The notes beneath the pieces are model-generated. The model searched no databases. It saw only the letters and a program-made list of their open reading frames with translations, and had not been told where the DNA came from. Below, piece after piece: positions 1 to 13,600 of a DNA stretch of 64,000 nucleotides. Origin of the DNA: Antedon mediterranea (lineage: Eukaryota > Echinodermata > Crinoidea > Comatulida > Antedonidae); the NCBI RefSeq assembly GCF_964355755.1, contig NC_092671.1, forward strand, positions 33,065,304 through 33,129,303, read 5' to 3'. The translations under genes were made by a program, and so were the position numbers. How positions within the stretch are numbered: position 1 is the stretch's first letter; each line of letters begins with the position of its first letter.

Positions 1-1491
1 AATCACACTTAAGTGAGATATTTTCCTTAAATATTAAGTATTTCACTTAACTCAATGAATATTTAAGTATTCCCTAAAATTGTATTCACTCAGATAGGAG
101 AATTAATTTTAAGGTTAAGTGTTTCCCTTAGCCTTAGCCTGTAAATGTGAATACGGCCACAAGATTTTAAAATAGGAAATGAATAAAATTGTTAATGTTT
201 TGCATTTGATTTTTCAAAATTCAGGAAGGCCACACCAAATTAATTCACCTATTCAGCATTTTTAAAGGCATCTCAACGGTGTGCTCATTGAATAAAAAAG
301 ACAATACTTTAACCAATCCTAGCACACACATCGATTCCAAATAAAATACATTTATAGAATAGAAAATAAAGCTTATATCTTGCTCTTTGAAGAAAATGGA
401 CTAGAATGGGTTTATCCAGGAAAGCTAGGCAAGAAATAGATTTAAATCAAATCTTAATCAATAAAGTATCTTTAAAGTTTAGTACGTAAAGTTAGTATTA
501 GGTAAAATATGAACATTGTCCAATCAAGCTGTATGGCAAAGAATGTATTTTACTCTTTTAAACAGAAAATAAGCCAAACTACAGACAGCACTATTATGTC
601 TATATTTCAATATTAGTTTTTTTTATTTCCAGAAAATGAGATGCTTTAGTCGTAAACAAATTGAATTAAATGTTACCTTGTTATGGTATTAAATTAGAAT
701 TTCAAATTTATCTAAAGCACTCAACTACTAACTAAATATCAAAATAGGGTAATGATGGCCGTGATAAAATCAAAACTCAGTTATTGCAAATGCAAAATTA
801 ATATTATACATATCACAATCTGTAATTGATACTTATGAACTAAGCTAGGTAGGATATTTTAATATAATTAATACATAGTCTCAATGATTTAAAATTATTA
901 AGATAATATATTTGAGTTATTACAAATGAGACATAATATTCCACATCCATGTGAAGTGAAATATTCTTGCTTCTTGCTTCCGACAATAAATTTAAATCGT
1001 TTCAGAATTTTAAGAGAGTATGATAATTTGAAGAAGAAACTAAGTACAACAATTGATAGGTATACATAATGTATTGTGTAGATGAGGCTACAGAGAAGTA
1101 TAGATTACCAACGTTTAGTACAGTGAGCCTAGGATCATTTGGATAGCTTACTGGATATTATCAGCCTAGCAGTACAATAAATCTGAAGATGCTTATGCTG
1201 AATACAATCTTTTGCTTAAGTGAAAATAGTTAAGAAGTGCTTAAGTAAGAAACTGAGAATTTATTTCATTTATGGTTCTTTTTATCCTATGGAAAGGATT
1301 TTGTTATCTAAGATAAAAAAGAGTTATTTTCTTTAGTTACTGACTTAAGCAACATTTTTGACTTAAACAACAATAAGGATTGATTTTTTTAATAAGCAAG
1401 CTTGACAATCCTGACCCCTGTGTGTTAAAAGAATCTACTGAACAGAATCATCTACAGTGTAAAAAAATATGAATAGTATTGTACAACTTAC
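1..1491 (-). other. IKZF intron, left edge
   Basis: AT-rich sequence downstream of the 1492-1601 exon. I see no zinc-finger coding sequence, so the exon for the C-terminal dimerisation fingers must lie beyond the window. Confidence 0.6.
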
Positions 1492-1601
1492 CTTTTGTGA
1501 GTTACTGTCCGGTTGTGTGTCTTTCTCGTTACTGGTTCCGTTCTCCGGGTGCTTTTCATTGTTGTGAACATCATCTTCCATTTTAAACATCTTTATAGCA
1601 T
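1492..1601 (-). CDS. IKZF: IKZF exon, acidic/polar linker
   Basis: The acceptor is CCAAACAG at 1609-1602 and the donor GTAAGT at 1491. The 110 nt continue the previous phase (G+AT = Asp) and end in phase 0. It encodes 36 further residues, polar and rich in Asn, Glu, Lys and Asp, with no known domain. It would sit between the DNA-binding fingers and the missing C-terminal fingers. The two splice sites and phase agreement are the main support; sequence similarity to other Ikaros proteins is weak here. Confidence 0.75.
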
Positions 1602-4600
1602 CTGTTTGGGGAGAGAAAACACGTTTCATTTGATGTGATTTTGCGTGTGTGCCCGCTGCAGACATACATTCAGGTCAGGCGAACAAAACTGTATGCAGTG
1701 TACAATATATCTCACATCCTAAACTACAGTCAGGATATTATTTTATCTGCGCCGAAAATGAATTTAGGTCGTAGCGAAATTTAGAAAATACTGGAAGTGT
1801 TTAATCAAAATTGTTAGCAGGCTAGACATGGGCGCTAACATAACGACAGTCACACTGGCCAACCTGTTACCTCAAATTATTAACAACAATTTTTGTTTTT
1901 ATGAATTGTTAATAAGTTAAGTTCATAATTTATAATTATTGCCATGTTTTCAGTTATAATCATAATTAGATCTAAATTTCAACTTTTAATTTACTACAAA
2001 ATTGCTTAATTAATTTACGGATCGATAATTGTTATTGACATAGTCACGGGACAAACAGACGTAGTTTTGAAAGTTCTTGGCTAATCTGTCTACTAGACAG
2101 CAACCAACTGCGTTGTGTGCATACGCGTACAACCTCAATAAAGCTTTAACCTATGACCTTAAATAATCATTTAAAAGCACTTATCAAATATAAAAAATAT
2201 AATTTCATTAAGAATTTCAAACAGACTTGTGTTTTAATTAAATTTATAAAAGTGAGGAATGTAGATAAGGGTCAATTAGATAAATGTCATTTACGATTTG
2301 TAACGATGATGTCAACAAATTTAAAATAAATTTTTAATATGGATTAAGATGAATTAATATTAAATGTATAATAAATGATTCAGTATTAAATAGATTACCA
2401 AATTTATCTAATCACCACAAAAAATGTCACTATATTTAAGGTTGCTATACTTACGCAAACAAATACGTATATGTCTAGTTTAATTGCTTAAGCTATACTT
2501 GCTGGAATTTTAACCTAATCATATTGGTGACTGTGGGCTTAGTTTAAACAGTAAATAGGTATACAAATCTTATTTCTTTTGCATACTAACCTGGATTACG
2601 AACGGGGGTGGAGCTTTTTCGTTTCGAGTGTTCACGGTCCGAGTTTGTCAGGTGGTCATCATTCATTACATGATGGTCAGCTATCCGATATCCAATATGG
2701 ATGTTATTTCGATCCAGCTGCGTTTCGTCATAAAATATTGGCGCCATTGTCGGCTCTGTTTGTAAGGCAAGGGGAGAGGCCATCTGGTCTCTGGAAGGGC
2801 ATTTCTTCATGTGATCACGCAACGAGGCCTTTTGCTTGTAGGCCAATCCACACCAGATGCAAATGTGTGTTTTATCACTCGAGTGAGTCTGTACATGGGC
2901 CATTAACGCATCACGCCGACGTGCTCCGTAGGGGCATAGATGGCATTTATATGGTTTCTCTTCTGAGTGTGTTTTTATATGTCTAGTCAGGTTGCCCTTT
3001 TGTGAAAAAGCAAATCCACAAATGTGACATTTGTGGGGTCTGTCCCCTGAAACATACAAAACAAAAATAAATTAAAAACAATACAAATTAAAGTCTGATT
3101 GTAAACTTTAGTGAATACTTCTAAATAATGTTGGGTATATAAGCCCATGTATAAACTCAGTCTGACGTATAAGCCCATCCTATAAATTTGCTTGCAAAAT
3201 GATATATGCCATACCAATTTTGATTTTAGATGCCAAACTTGATCCAATGTCATGTTGGTATGTATGGCCTACACAAGCAATAGAAAATTCAATTACGAAA
3301 TAAAAAATAGAAGTGTTGAACAAAATTAGACATAAGAGAATGGTGGTGAAGATGCTTGCCTTTGAATTGCAAAATAATTATTTCTTCAATAATAATAAGA
3401 GTACTACTTAAAGCTATCTGAATTCTGTAGATATTCTATTTTACTTGTATAGGGGAAAACAATAAAAGCTACATGGTTTTAGGTTATGACAGATTAAATA
3501 CAGTAATAGAAGTGCGTGTCTGTATCATTCTTCACCATCCGTATGTTTACATAATGATTTACCGGCTGACAAATTCAATTCATTACCTAATTAATGAATA
3601 ATGGATAGATAGTAATTGAGTCATCAGCAAAATAATTGTGTTTTACTTTGTTTATCCAGTCACAACAATTGATATGATATAGGAATAGACAATGGTGTAT
3701 AAAGTAATACAATAAAATTAACAAACTGAAGTAGAATGGTTGTAAGCCCACCGATAGTGTATAGGCCCACCATGTATATTAGGTCTATCCTGGGTATTAA
3801 GTCCACCCTGGGTATTAAGTCCACCCTGGGTATTAAGTCCACCCTGGGTATATTAAGTGTACCATGGGTATTAAGTCCACACGAAGTATATTAAGTCCAC
3901 CCTGGGTATTAAGTCCACACCAAGTATATTAAGTCTATCCTGGGTATTAAGTCCACACCAAGTATATTAAGTGTACCATGGGTATTAAGTCCACACCAAG
4001 TATATTAAGTCCACCCTGGGTATTAAGTCCACACCAAGTATATTAAGTCTATCCTGGGTATTAAGTCCACACCAAGTAATATTAAGTCTTTAAGTTCACC
4101 CTGGGTATTAAGTCTACACGAAAGTCTACAATTCCAACCTAGACATTTAATAATAATATAAAGTTTTTATATAGCGCTTAAGTAACTTATATAAGAAAAG
4201 TTAGATTATAATATTATATTAATATGAAATTACATAAATGAAAGTTAAAAAATGATGACAAAAATGAAAAGACCTGTATACTTCACTAAAAAATCTGATT
4301 CCTTATTTTAACATTTTTTTTTATTTATCTACAGTACCACCAGCCACAATCAAATTGAAATAAGCCACATACTAATTATAATACACATCTGTTTGCACTA
4401 GTCTACTCCTAGTTATTATTCATTGATGACCATATAAGTATGATAATATCATTATCATTATTATCACACATGTATATTAGTATAGTAGGTAGATCATTTT
4501 ATTTTGTTAATGATTATTTTACTTGATATCGATGTTGATAACTTCAGGAAAGAATGGTTTTTATATCTGTAGAGACAAGCACCCTCATTTCCACTTGTGG

Positions 4601-7600
4601 ACGAATAAAGTTATCTTCTAAAAAAGTGCTACAACTGTATGTACTTTATTGCATGCTGTAATCTTAATGTTAAAAACATTTTAGGTTGGTCACTTTAAGG
4701 CCGGGGACACAAAGACAACAAAGTGTCCCCTTGATAGAGATCTCCTCTGAGTAAAGGCTTAACATAGTGTTAAAACATATGTTTCCATTGTTCTTTTTAT
4801 GGAAAAGTGTTCTCTAAATATTAAAGCCTGTCCTCCTAATAAGGCTGTTCGCTTAATAAGGCTGTCCTCTTAATAAGACTGTCCTCCTACTAAAGGCTCT
4901 TCTCTTAATAAGGCTGTCCTCTTAATAAGACTTTCCTCTTAATAAAACTCTTTTCTTAATAAGGCTGTCCTCTTAATAAGGCTTTCCTTGAATAGAGAAG
5001 TCCCCCCAATAAGGGTGTCCCCTGTATAGGGGGTGTCTCCTTAATAAGGGTGCCCCCTTTATAGGGGTGTCCCAAAGGAGGGATTCTGCTGTATCTCATA
5101 TGCTACTGGTTTGTTTTAGTCGTACCTATTAGAGTTGATCAAACTGCAAATTGTTTATTCCAGATCCAGTTAAGAAAGTAACTCTTGGTGCTACGAACCT
5201 GAAGAAGTCTGTTGGTAAGTTTTACGTTTTAAGTTTTTTCTCTCTGTGTATCATAGTTGGATAAAGTTAGATCTTTACACTAGATACAATGATCTATCTT
5301 AAATGAGTTCTAATCTAGCTGTTATGTATACAAAAATGTTAAATTGGTCACATGACAAGTGAAAAGTAGGTGCCTGGGCCACCCTTAGTAATTACCAGTT
5401 AATCAGGCATATGTGATATTTAGCCCCAGCTCAACAATGCATCAAAAGGTAACTAATGCTTCATAGAGTTTTCTACTTAATCATTACATGATATGTTGTC
5501 ACAGGGCTCACTAAGGCACGCCAAAGTATCAGCCAACTAGTATGCATATGGAGCTTAACGTATCAATTCTTACAATGTGATTGATCATGTTTCAGGTATC
5601 CATTTTCAGGCTGGACAGGTTCGATTAATTACAGATTCGAGTGGTTCCTAAAAGAACAGGTGAGCTTGAGCCAGTGGGTGCTCGATCATCAATCGTCGAG
5701 ACGACGTTTATCAAACATGCATCGTTTACAAGTGTGAATTTTAATCAATTGTCAAGTGGAGTTTAAATGCTTGAAAAAAAGATAATAATTGCGAAGGAGG
5801 TTTTAACAGAGATCAATCAATCCCCAGTGGGATTGTTCGATCATTTGTCAAAGCCTAGCAAAGCTATTTGTCAAGTAAAAGGGTTTGTTTTATTAACCGC
5901 TAGATACAAGAATTAATTATCAACCAAGCACTAGGATTTGCTATCTAAGCTCTAAGATAAATAGCAACTTAAAAAGCTGAACAAATATATCATCTTTTAT
6001 TACAGGTAAATTTTTCCCCCCAAGTAGAAGAATTAATGATTTAGTTTTAATCCTTTTATTGATATAAAGAGATATTCACTTTTACATGTCTAATACAATG
6101 CACCTGTTGATTATTTTATGGACATTTCTTGTCATTATTGGTAACCCATTCATTTCAAGAATGAGCCTTTAATTTAGTATTTAACCTTTGATATCGCCTA
6201 GTAAAACTAAACAAAGTTTTCAGACATCAGGGTGTCAACACTGGCAACTGTTTACAATTACAATACCACATCCTGGATAGGGGATTTTTTCTAGTAGGTG
6301 AATTTTCATTTCAATGCATGTTTAAGCAACTCAGAGGGACTGAGCTTATTTTGCCTTTTATTCCCAAATACCGAAGTCCTTAATGAGTTCTTCATTCAAG
6401 AATATATTACAAATGTATATGTATATTTGTTTCTTTTTTATCGTTTAAGATTAAAAGAAAGTCCACTATGTTTGTACTGTAAAATATGTGTGGATCTATG
6501 GGCCAACTGTCTAAAAATTAATATAAGGCAGGGAGCATTTCCTGGAATGAATGCTTTACTGATAAATTTAAAAGTAATTATTATTATTATTAATATACAT
6601 CAAAGATGCATTGTCTCCTAAAATAAAAATTAATTACTGATAGGATACTGTAGGTTATTTTGTAGTTTTGATAAAGTTAATCACTTCTATAGAAAAAAGA
6701 ATGAAACAAAAAATGTTTTCAAGTGCTTACAATATGACAAAATAAATGGTTAAATCCAACCAAAAACCCACTGGCTAGCAGCAGCCAATTTGACTAGCTT
6801 TTGTTTAAATTACTATTTTTTCAGGTAAATACATTTTGTTTCGGTCAAATTTTTGGTCAAAGAGGATAACTATTATGTGACATGAAAATGGCATATTCAA
6901 CAACATAAATTTTAACAATTATTTTTTCAGAGGAACAATACATTTTAAAATAAATATTCAACAATTATAAATAAGGAAACACAACAGAACATAAAAGACA
7001 CACATAAACCAAAAGTAAAAACCATAAAAATGATTGGCAAAAAAGAAACCAATATGCTTACTGCTTGGCCAATAAAAAAGGTTAATGACCACATGTACTG
7101 TATCAGTTAGTATCACACTATCACAGAAAATTTTTTTTTTATCTTTGAATGAAAAATAAACACCTGGATTCACAAACTCTATGGAGAAAAAAATCCAAAT
7201 ATTATCAGTAAATAAAAAAAAAATTAATATAAATAATCTAGGAATTAACTAAAAGTCGACTACTAGTTTAATTAAATTAAATTTTATTAAATTTCCTGTA
7301 AAAATTGAGTTGAATTTACATATTTGGGATGGATTTACATAGCCTGGTACTGTGTCGGTAAACACCACAATGCGTAAGCAAGGAAAACCGTGATTTTAAT
7401 AATGGATAAGATTAAGAGTTGGTGTTACTCATCTAAAAACATGGTACGTGTTGATAATTAGAAATATCGCAAGATCTAAGACACGTCAAAAAGTTGGATA
7501 AGACTTTCAGGTGAGAAGGTGTAATTAAAGATAGCTTAGCAAGATGAGGGTACGATGGAATGACATAAGAAATGCCTCGTAGCACGCTACGGGGTCACCA

Positions 7601-10600
7601 TAATTCAAAGCGTTACTTTCTTTATCATCAACTCGCAATCATTTCTGTAGGTGTTTCAACACTTCCTATTTTTCTCTGATTCAAATTCAGTTGTTGATAT
7701 TACTAATTCCTTGTTATTTTTTAATATTGATTTAAACTTTGATAGCATTTGGCCTGTTACTTTTGATAAATTATCAGTTGAGTTATTTTAGGCTTGTTTA
7801 ATCAAGAATATTATTATTGTAATTACTTTACCTAATGATTTAGTTTGAAAAATTCCTCTTCAATTTCAAACTTCCACAATTAGAAATCACTTTCTGTGGC
7901 CTAAATTATGGTACATATTTGGAAATTTTTTTTTTTTTAATATCAAACTTGCTCAACAAAAAAAAACGTTCTACTGTAAAGTAAATGTGCCTTGAAAAAC
8001 TGTTTTTTCGATGCATTACAATTTTTCTATCAAATCGACCCTTTGGTAATTATCAAAAGTGTAGTGCAATGTTTACCAAATAATTGTTCTTTACTTCTAA
8101 TTTTGTATCCTCTAAACATAATGACAAATATAAAGATTGGCCTTTGAACAAAATTGGTCATCGGTCAAACTTCTTCCGATACACTTATAAAGAGTTCTCA
8201 TTTCTCAGACATCATCTTTATCTGACTTGATATTACTACACTACCTAGTTTGTCATTTTAATAAGTCTAGACTGAAAAATGCTACAAACAAGTTGTGCAG
8301 TATTACCTACAATTCATCTTTGAAATAACCAAACTATTATTCCTAGCACTTGCTGCTCTGCACTGTACTGTACTGTACATCCACCTACAATACAGTGTCA
8401 TATATTGTTATATGTTATGTCTGTATTATGGTTTGGTTTACTGTATAACCCTTGGCCAGGTACCGCATGTGATCCGTTAGATGACTGCATATAGAACTTT
8501 GCTTCTTTGGTTTTTTTTTATGAACTTATTAATTACATACTAATCTAGTACCCTACAGTAGTTGGGACAAGCTCTTTTTCTGTATCTCACTTAAATGTAC
8601 AGTACCTCAATGGAAGGTAACTCTTACCCCCTCTACACACATTAGCCCTTTGATCCGTATACAATTCCTAGATCTATTTCTGAAATAAACTGCTCTGTAT
8701 CTAAGTACAATGAACTGATAATCTATAGAATGAGTGTTCAAACTGTTGTTATATTTTAAGTACAAATTTCCTATGTCTAGAATAACTTTAAATGTAATAC
8801 CCATCATCAAAATAACATCAAAACAATTTATAAAAAATGAAAATATACTATTTTAGGAAAATAGACTAATTATCACTTATAATAATCATCTAATTCCTTC
8901 CTAGTCAGACAAACAAAAATAGAAAACAATTTGTAATTAGAACAATTCAAATATAAATTTTGTTAGCAAATTTATTGCTATTTTTGTATAGTAGATAAAA
9001 GCTGCTTACTTACACATCTAAAAATAAATAAGTATTTTTCTGCACGTCTTATTTATTATCGGCAGTAAATTTTTAAAGTATAAAGAAGCAATGAAATATA
9101 ATTCAACAAGCACACAATTTAATATTAAAATATGAAAATAACTAAACTTTTTTGACTTAACACTAGTATAGTAAATTTCAAACTTATTCTATATTTATTA
9201 TTTGTCAAATTTAGGGCCAATACTTTAAAAATTAAATTTACATACCATACCATTTTTTTTTTTTTTTTAGTAATTTTCTTGTATGAAAGTTAGTATAATT
9301 ATATTAATAACTTATTAAAGCTGCAAAATGGCCTATTCAAACTGTGATTTTATATTAAGGGACAATACATCTTTAATAATGTTGGTGCTTCATTTTGCAT
9401 TGTTCCCCATGATCTATTGACTTGACACCACTAGAACCAACCATGACCTAGGCTCACCATATGTTTTACTTTCAACCACATATTTTTTTCCATGTTTTTT
9501 TTTTCCACAAAAACTTAAATCAAAAAGACAAGTTTCAGGAAAAAAAATGTTTATGAAATAAACATCATGTAGGATATTGAAATAAAACATCTGTAAATTT
9601 GTAAAAAAAACTGCAAAATTAATAAATAAATTATCATAATACCACCCAAGATATATATAATGATATTTTTTCTTATTTACATTTTGTTTAAACGTAAAAC
9701 TTGTGAAGTTTACTGCAGTAAATTTGAAATTAGTTTAAATGTATTTTTTAAAGTTCAGATGTAAACAGTTTAAACATAAAACTTGACTTCCAAAGTCTAC
9801 TAGGGTAGTTTAAAGCTCTGTCTACACTATCAATCTTTATGTGAAAAACAATTGTGATGTGCCCATATGGACATGATAATGTCATATCACTACCATATTT
9901 AGGCACAGTACACTAGTTACTAGTGTAGACAGAGGTTTTGAATGCATTCTATAACTGTACAGTATGTTCAAATCACATTTATTTTACTACATTCAAATAT
10001 TGGATTGATTGAAAGGTTTTTTGTTTGTTTACCAATACTTATTTGTATCGTTAGGTAAATAAATATTGATTTTATAATTGTATAGTTATTGTATTTCCTG
10101 GGTTGATATAGGTACAAACACTAATTTCAACATAATCATAGTTATCTGCAGCTTCTACGCACGTATACAGTTGACGCGGGCGTATTAAAATGCAGGCCTT
10201 GTCTTTTCAAAATTGTAGGTGTGCTACAAATTGCACTCCTCAATACATTCAGGGGTGCTGTAGGTGCGCTGTTTGTATTTTAGTGTGTAGAAGTTTACCA
10301 AATTTAAGCGTGTTGTAAATCGCACTCCTCAAGGGCAGTTTAGGAGTGGGTTAGGTGAGTGATCACTCTCGCTCGCCTTAAAAGACAAGGCCTGAAAATG
10401 GCTAGCATGATTGTCAACCTCTTGGCTGTTTTTTCTAATTTTATAATATAGATACTGCTACATTGTTTTAAAATCTGCTCTATCGACGTGTTCACATTGT
10501 TCATGCGAAATAAATGATAACAATAAAAGAACAAACTTACTATTTGTCAATCTGTAGCGTGTACCATGCTTACTAGGGTCAAGCATCTGAAGATGAACCA

Positions 10601-13600
10601 TACTAAGGAACCAACGGCGGAGGCCTAACCTAAAATTCTGAACTACAAAAAATTCTATTCATTGTTTTCCTGTTCCTTGTTCGTATATTCCTAACCTCCA
10701 ACTTTACTGCGAAAATTGACTCACACAGGATATTAATATCTGTGTCTTTAGAGTCTTGATTTTCCGGTTACGTTGTAAAAGTGGGAGAATATGCCCGTGA
10801 ATCATTGGTGTTGTCAGTATGCCATGAACTAGGCCCCTCTTTCCCCAGTTGGCTGTGGTTCAATGTCCACAGGTGTTCGGTGGCATTTCTCCAACCTACA
10901 TCATCACATTCTATCACGTTTGATTGGGCTTAGCATGGAAGCATTCTTTAATCAAATTGTTTGTTCATCAGGGAATTCCATTCCACAATTCCCTTTCCTT
11001 AAACACAGATACCACATTGTTATAAAATGTAGACAAAAACTATATTTCACATTTATAAAATAAAATTAGAATAATGTCTCATATCAAAAGGGAATAATTT
11101 TATTTATGATTAAAACTGTAACTCCTATTAAACAAACACCTATTTTAAGGGGACACATCATTTCATTATTAATAGTCTAATGGAATGCTATTGTTAGTGT
11201 TCAATTGAGGTTGTAATTTATTAACATTACACACAAGACATGTAAACATAATATTTTTTTGTAGACTGTCATTAGAGACCAGAGGCAGAGAATTTGAACA
11301 CAGGACCTTTGATTACGTAGGCAAGCAACTTCACATAAAAATATAAAAAAACCTTATACTAAGGAATACAAAATAAATACAATTTACAAAATTAATCTAC
11401 AAATATTAGGGGAAAAAATATAATTTTAAGAGTAAAAATTTAACAAACTGACATTGACAGATTTACACACAAAACGCATAACATAACATTTTTTTTGGCA
11501 TGTACAGTAGACTGTCATTAGAAAAGAGGGGCACACAAGATTTAAACACAGGACCTTCACATAAAAATATAAAAAAAGAGAACTTTATTTATACCAAGCA
11601 ATAACAAATTAACTAAAATCTACATGAATTATCTACAAACTTTAGGGAAAAAAGTCACCCAAACAGACTTGAACCCAGGATTTTAAGAGTAAGTCTTAAA
11701 ACTGACAGAATCACCACTGTTTATATCCTCCTTAAGAATTTAAATCAAAGTTAAAATCAAAACAGTCATGGAAGAAATATGATATGACCAATAACTTGTT
11801 CCGTTAAAATTATAATTTATTTAAAAGGATCTTGAATATTAGGGAAATGAATCAATTTTTGAAGATTATAATTTTAAGTTAGTTATAATAAATCATTTCC
11901 TTCATTATTATTTAAAAATAAGTTCCCTTTATTATTATTATTAAATCAAAGGAATATTGGTTTATGGATGTCATGATGTAATACAAATGTCACTATACAC
12001 TTTATAGTACCTTTGTGTATTTTCTAATATCTGTTATGTTACAGTAACTGTAGTTATATATAAACAAATGGTTGAAACTTATTTAATTATACTTTTATAG
12101 CTATATTTAAAATTTCTAAAAATATGTAACGATACTAATGGAACAAATTACAGAAATATTGTTCAGAATCCTTAATATAGCGTACTGTATACTGTACAGC
12201 TACAGTATGTACAGACAACAGCCAAAAATATAATTTTACAAAAAGGTGATCTATTAACTACAAGTACAGTATAGTATTAAGAGGAATGAATTTAGGGGAA
12301 ATGAGCTGTTAGGAGCACGTTTTACTAATTATATGGTAGGGTGGCCAGTTCCTTTCGACATCGCCTTATCCTCACTAGTATTTTCAACCGGGTATTTATT
12401 TACAGATGGGAATTGAATCTTGTATGACTACCCAACTCCTATAAAATACAGTATGTATGGAACGAAGTTAACTAAAGAATTAGAAGATTTTAAAATTACT
12501 TAACACTAATGCAATATTTAAAAAAATTATGACCACATATAGTAAACTTTGAATGACCTTAAACAGAGCCTACACTTCAAAGGACCCCACCTGATTATTA
12601 TAGACTCATTATTCCAACATTACGTTCAGGACCCCTCATCTGATTCTAGCATTGTTGTACAGTACAATGTTGTCTTAACCACAGGTGCCTCAACAAATTC
12701 TAGCATATAGTATCCCATGTTACACTACTGTACCATCAGGAACCCCACCCGATTCTGGAATATGGTGGTGGTATCACAACATATTATAATACCTTGACAC
12801 AGGACCCCTCACTGAATCTAGCATTGTAATAACTTCTACCGTTAATACCCAAGCATACATTTAGAGTAACCCAACCTTACATCATGAGCCACAAATGATT
12901 ACAGCACACTGTATTATCCCTAGCAAATGACACTCATTGTCAACGAAATCCTCAGGTAAAAACCAGACTTACCTTCATATTATAGATATGATATAGATAT
13001 TATCAAATACCTCCTTTTTATACCTCAGACGGTAGTACCCATCTTTGAAATAAACATATTACCACTACCTTACCCAAAACATAACACCAATAAACAATCA
13101 GTGTTACTAACTAGCACAGGAAATCAACAGTCAGTTATACCGTTCTAGTAATCTTTACATCTTAAATATAAACCGTATTTTCACTGGGCTACACAAGCAT
13201 ACAGTAACCCCTAAATTCTACTAACAAGAAACTAAATATAACTTTAAAAAGGTACTGATTTTAAACCCTACTTACCTTTGAAATAGTACCAGCTGCCGAT
13301 TAGCCCTAACATAGTGTCTTGGCTTCCTGTAGCATAGAATATATCTTGGTCTTTACAGTAGTACCATAACTGTACCTCTATTTCACCTAGACATACCCCT
13401 GCATTATCTTTAAGTATTGTGGGCTTACCCAAGCATAGAAGTATACCTTACCTGCATGCATTCTTAAGTGTTGATTCAACATATGGGCGTTGTTGCAAGA
13501 GAACTCGCACTGTGTGCAATGAAAAAGTGCCTGGCTACCGTTTCCCGCGACTGCGTTATCCTGCAAAGTTGCGTCGTCTGCTTGGCTGGACCGTGGCGAT

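Larger units (their letters stand above)
3047..13451 (-). other. IKZF intron (10.4 kb) between finger 1 and finger 2 exons
   Basis: Bounded by GTAAGG (13451) and TTTCAG (3047). It contains minisatellites (3.7-4.1 and 4.8-5.1 kb), inverted-repeat elements (9.8 and 10.2 kb), a duplicated SINE-like block (11.2-11.7 kb) and a degenerate tandem repeat (12.6-12.9 kb). The stretches 5.7-9.8 and 10.4-11.2 kb are AT-rich with nothing I can name. Confidence 0.7.

Noticed and set aside
1-1491. Search for the C-terminal Ikaros dimerisation fingers
   Set aside because: No C-x2-C...H pattern is present on the minus strand; these exons must lie outside the window.
2579-2986. Plus-strand 135-aa open frame
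   Set aside because: Antisense shadow of the IKZF finger exon.
3735-4125. Possible CRISPR-like array
   Set aside because: Repeats are directly tandem with no unique spacers, and the genome is eukaryotic.
6298-6621. Plus-strand 107-aa open frame
   Set aside because: AT-rich, no domain, no splice or promoter support; consistent with chance.
10545-10625. A GC-richer block in the IKZF intron with exon-like borders on the minus strand and a short open frame on the plus strand
   Set aside because: Both strands can be read as open, the product is not recognised, and there is no phase-matched partner; likely chance.
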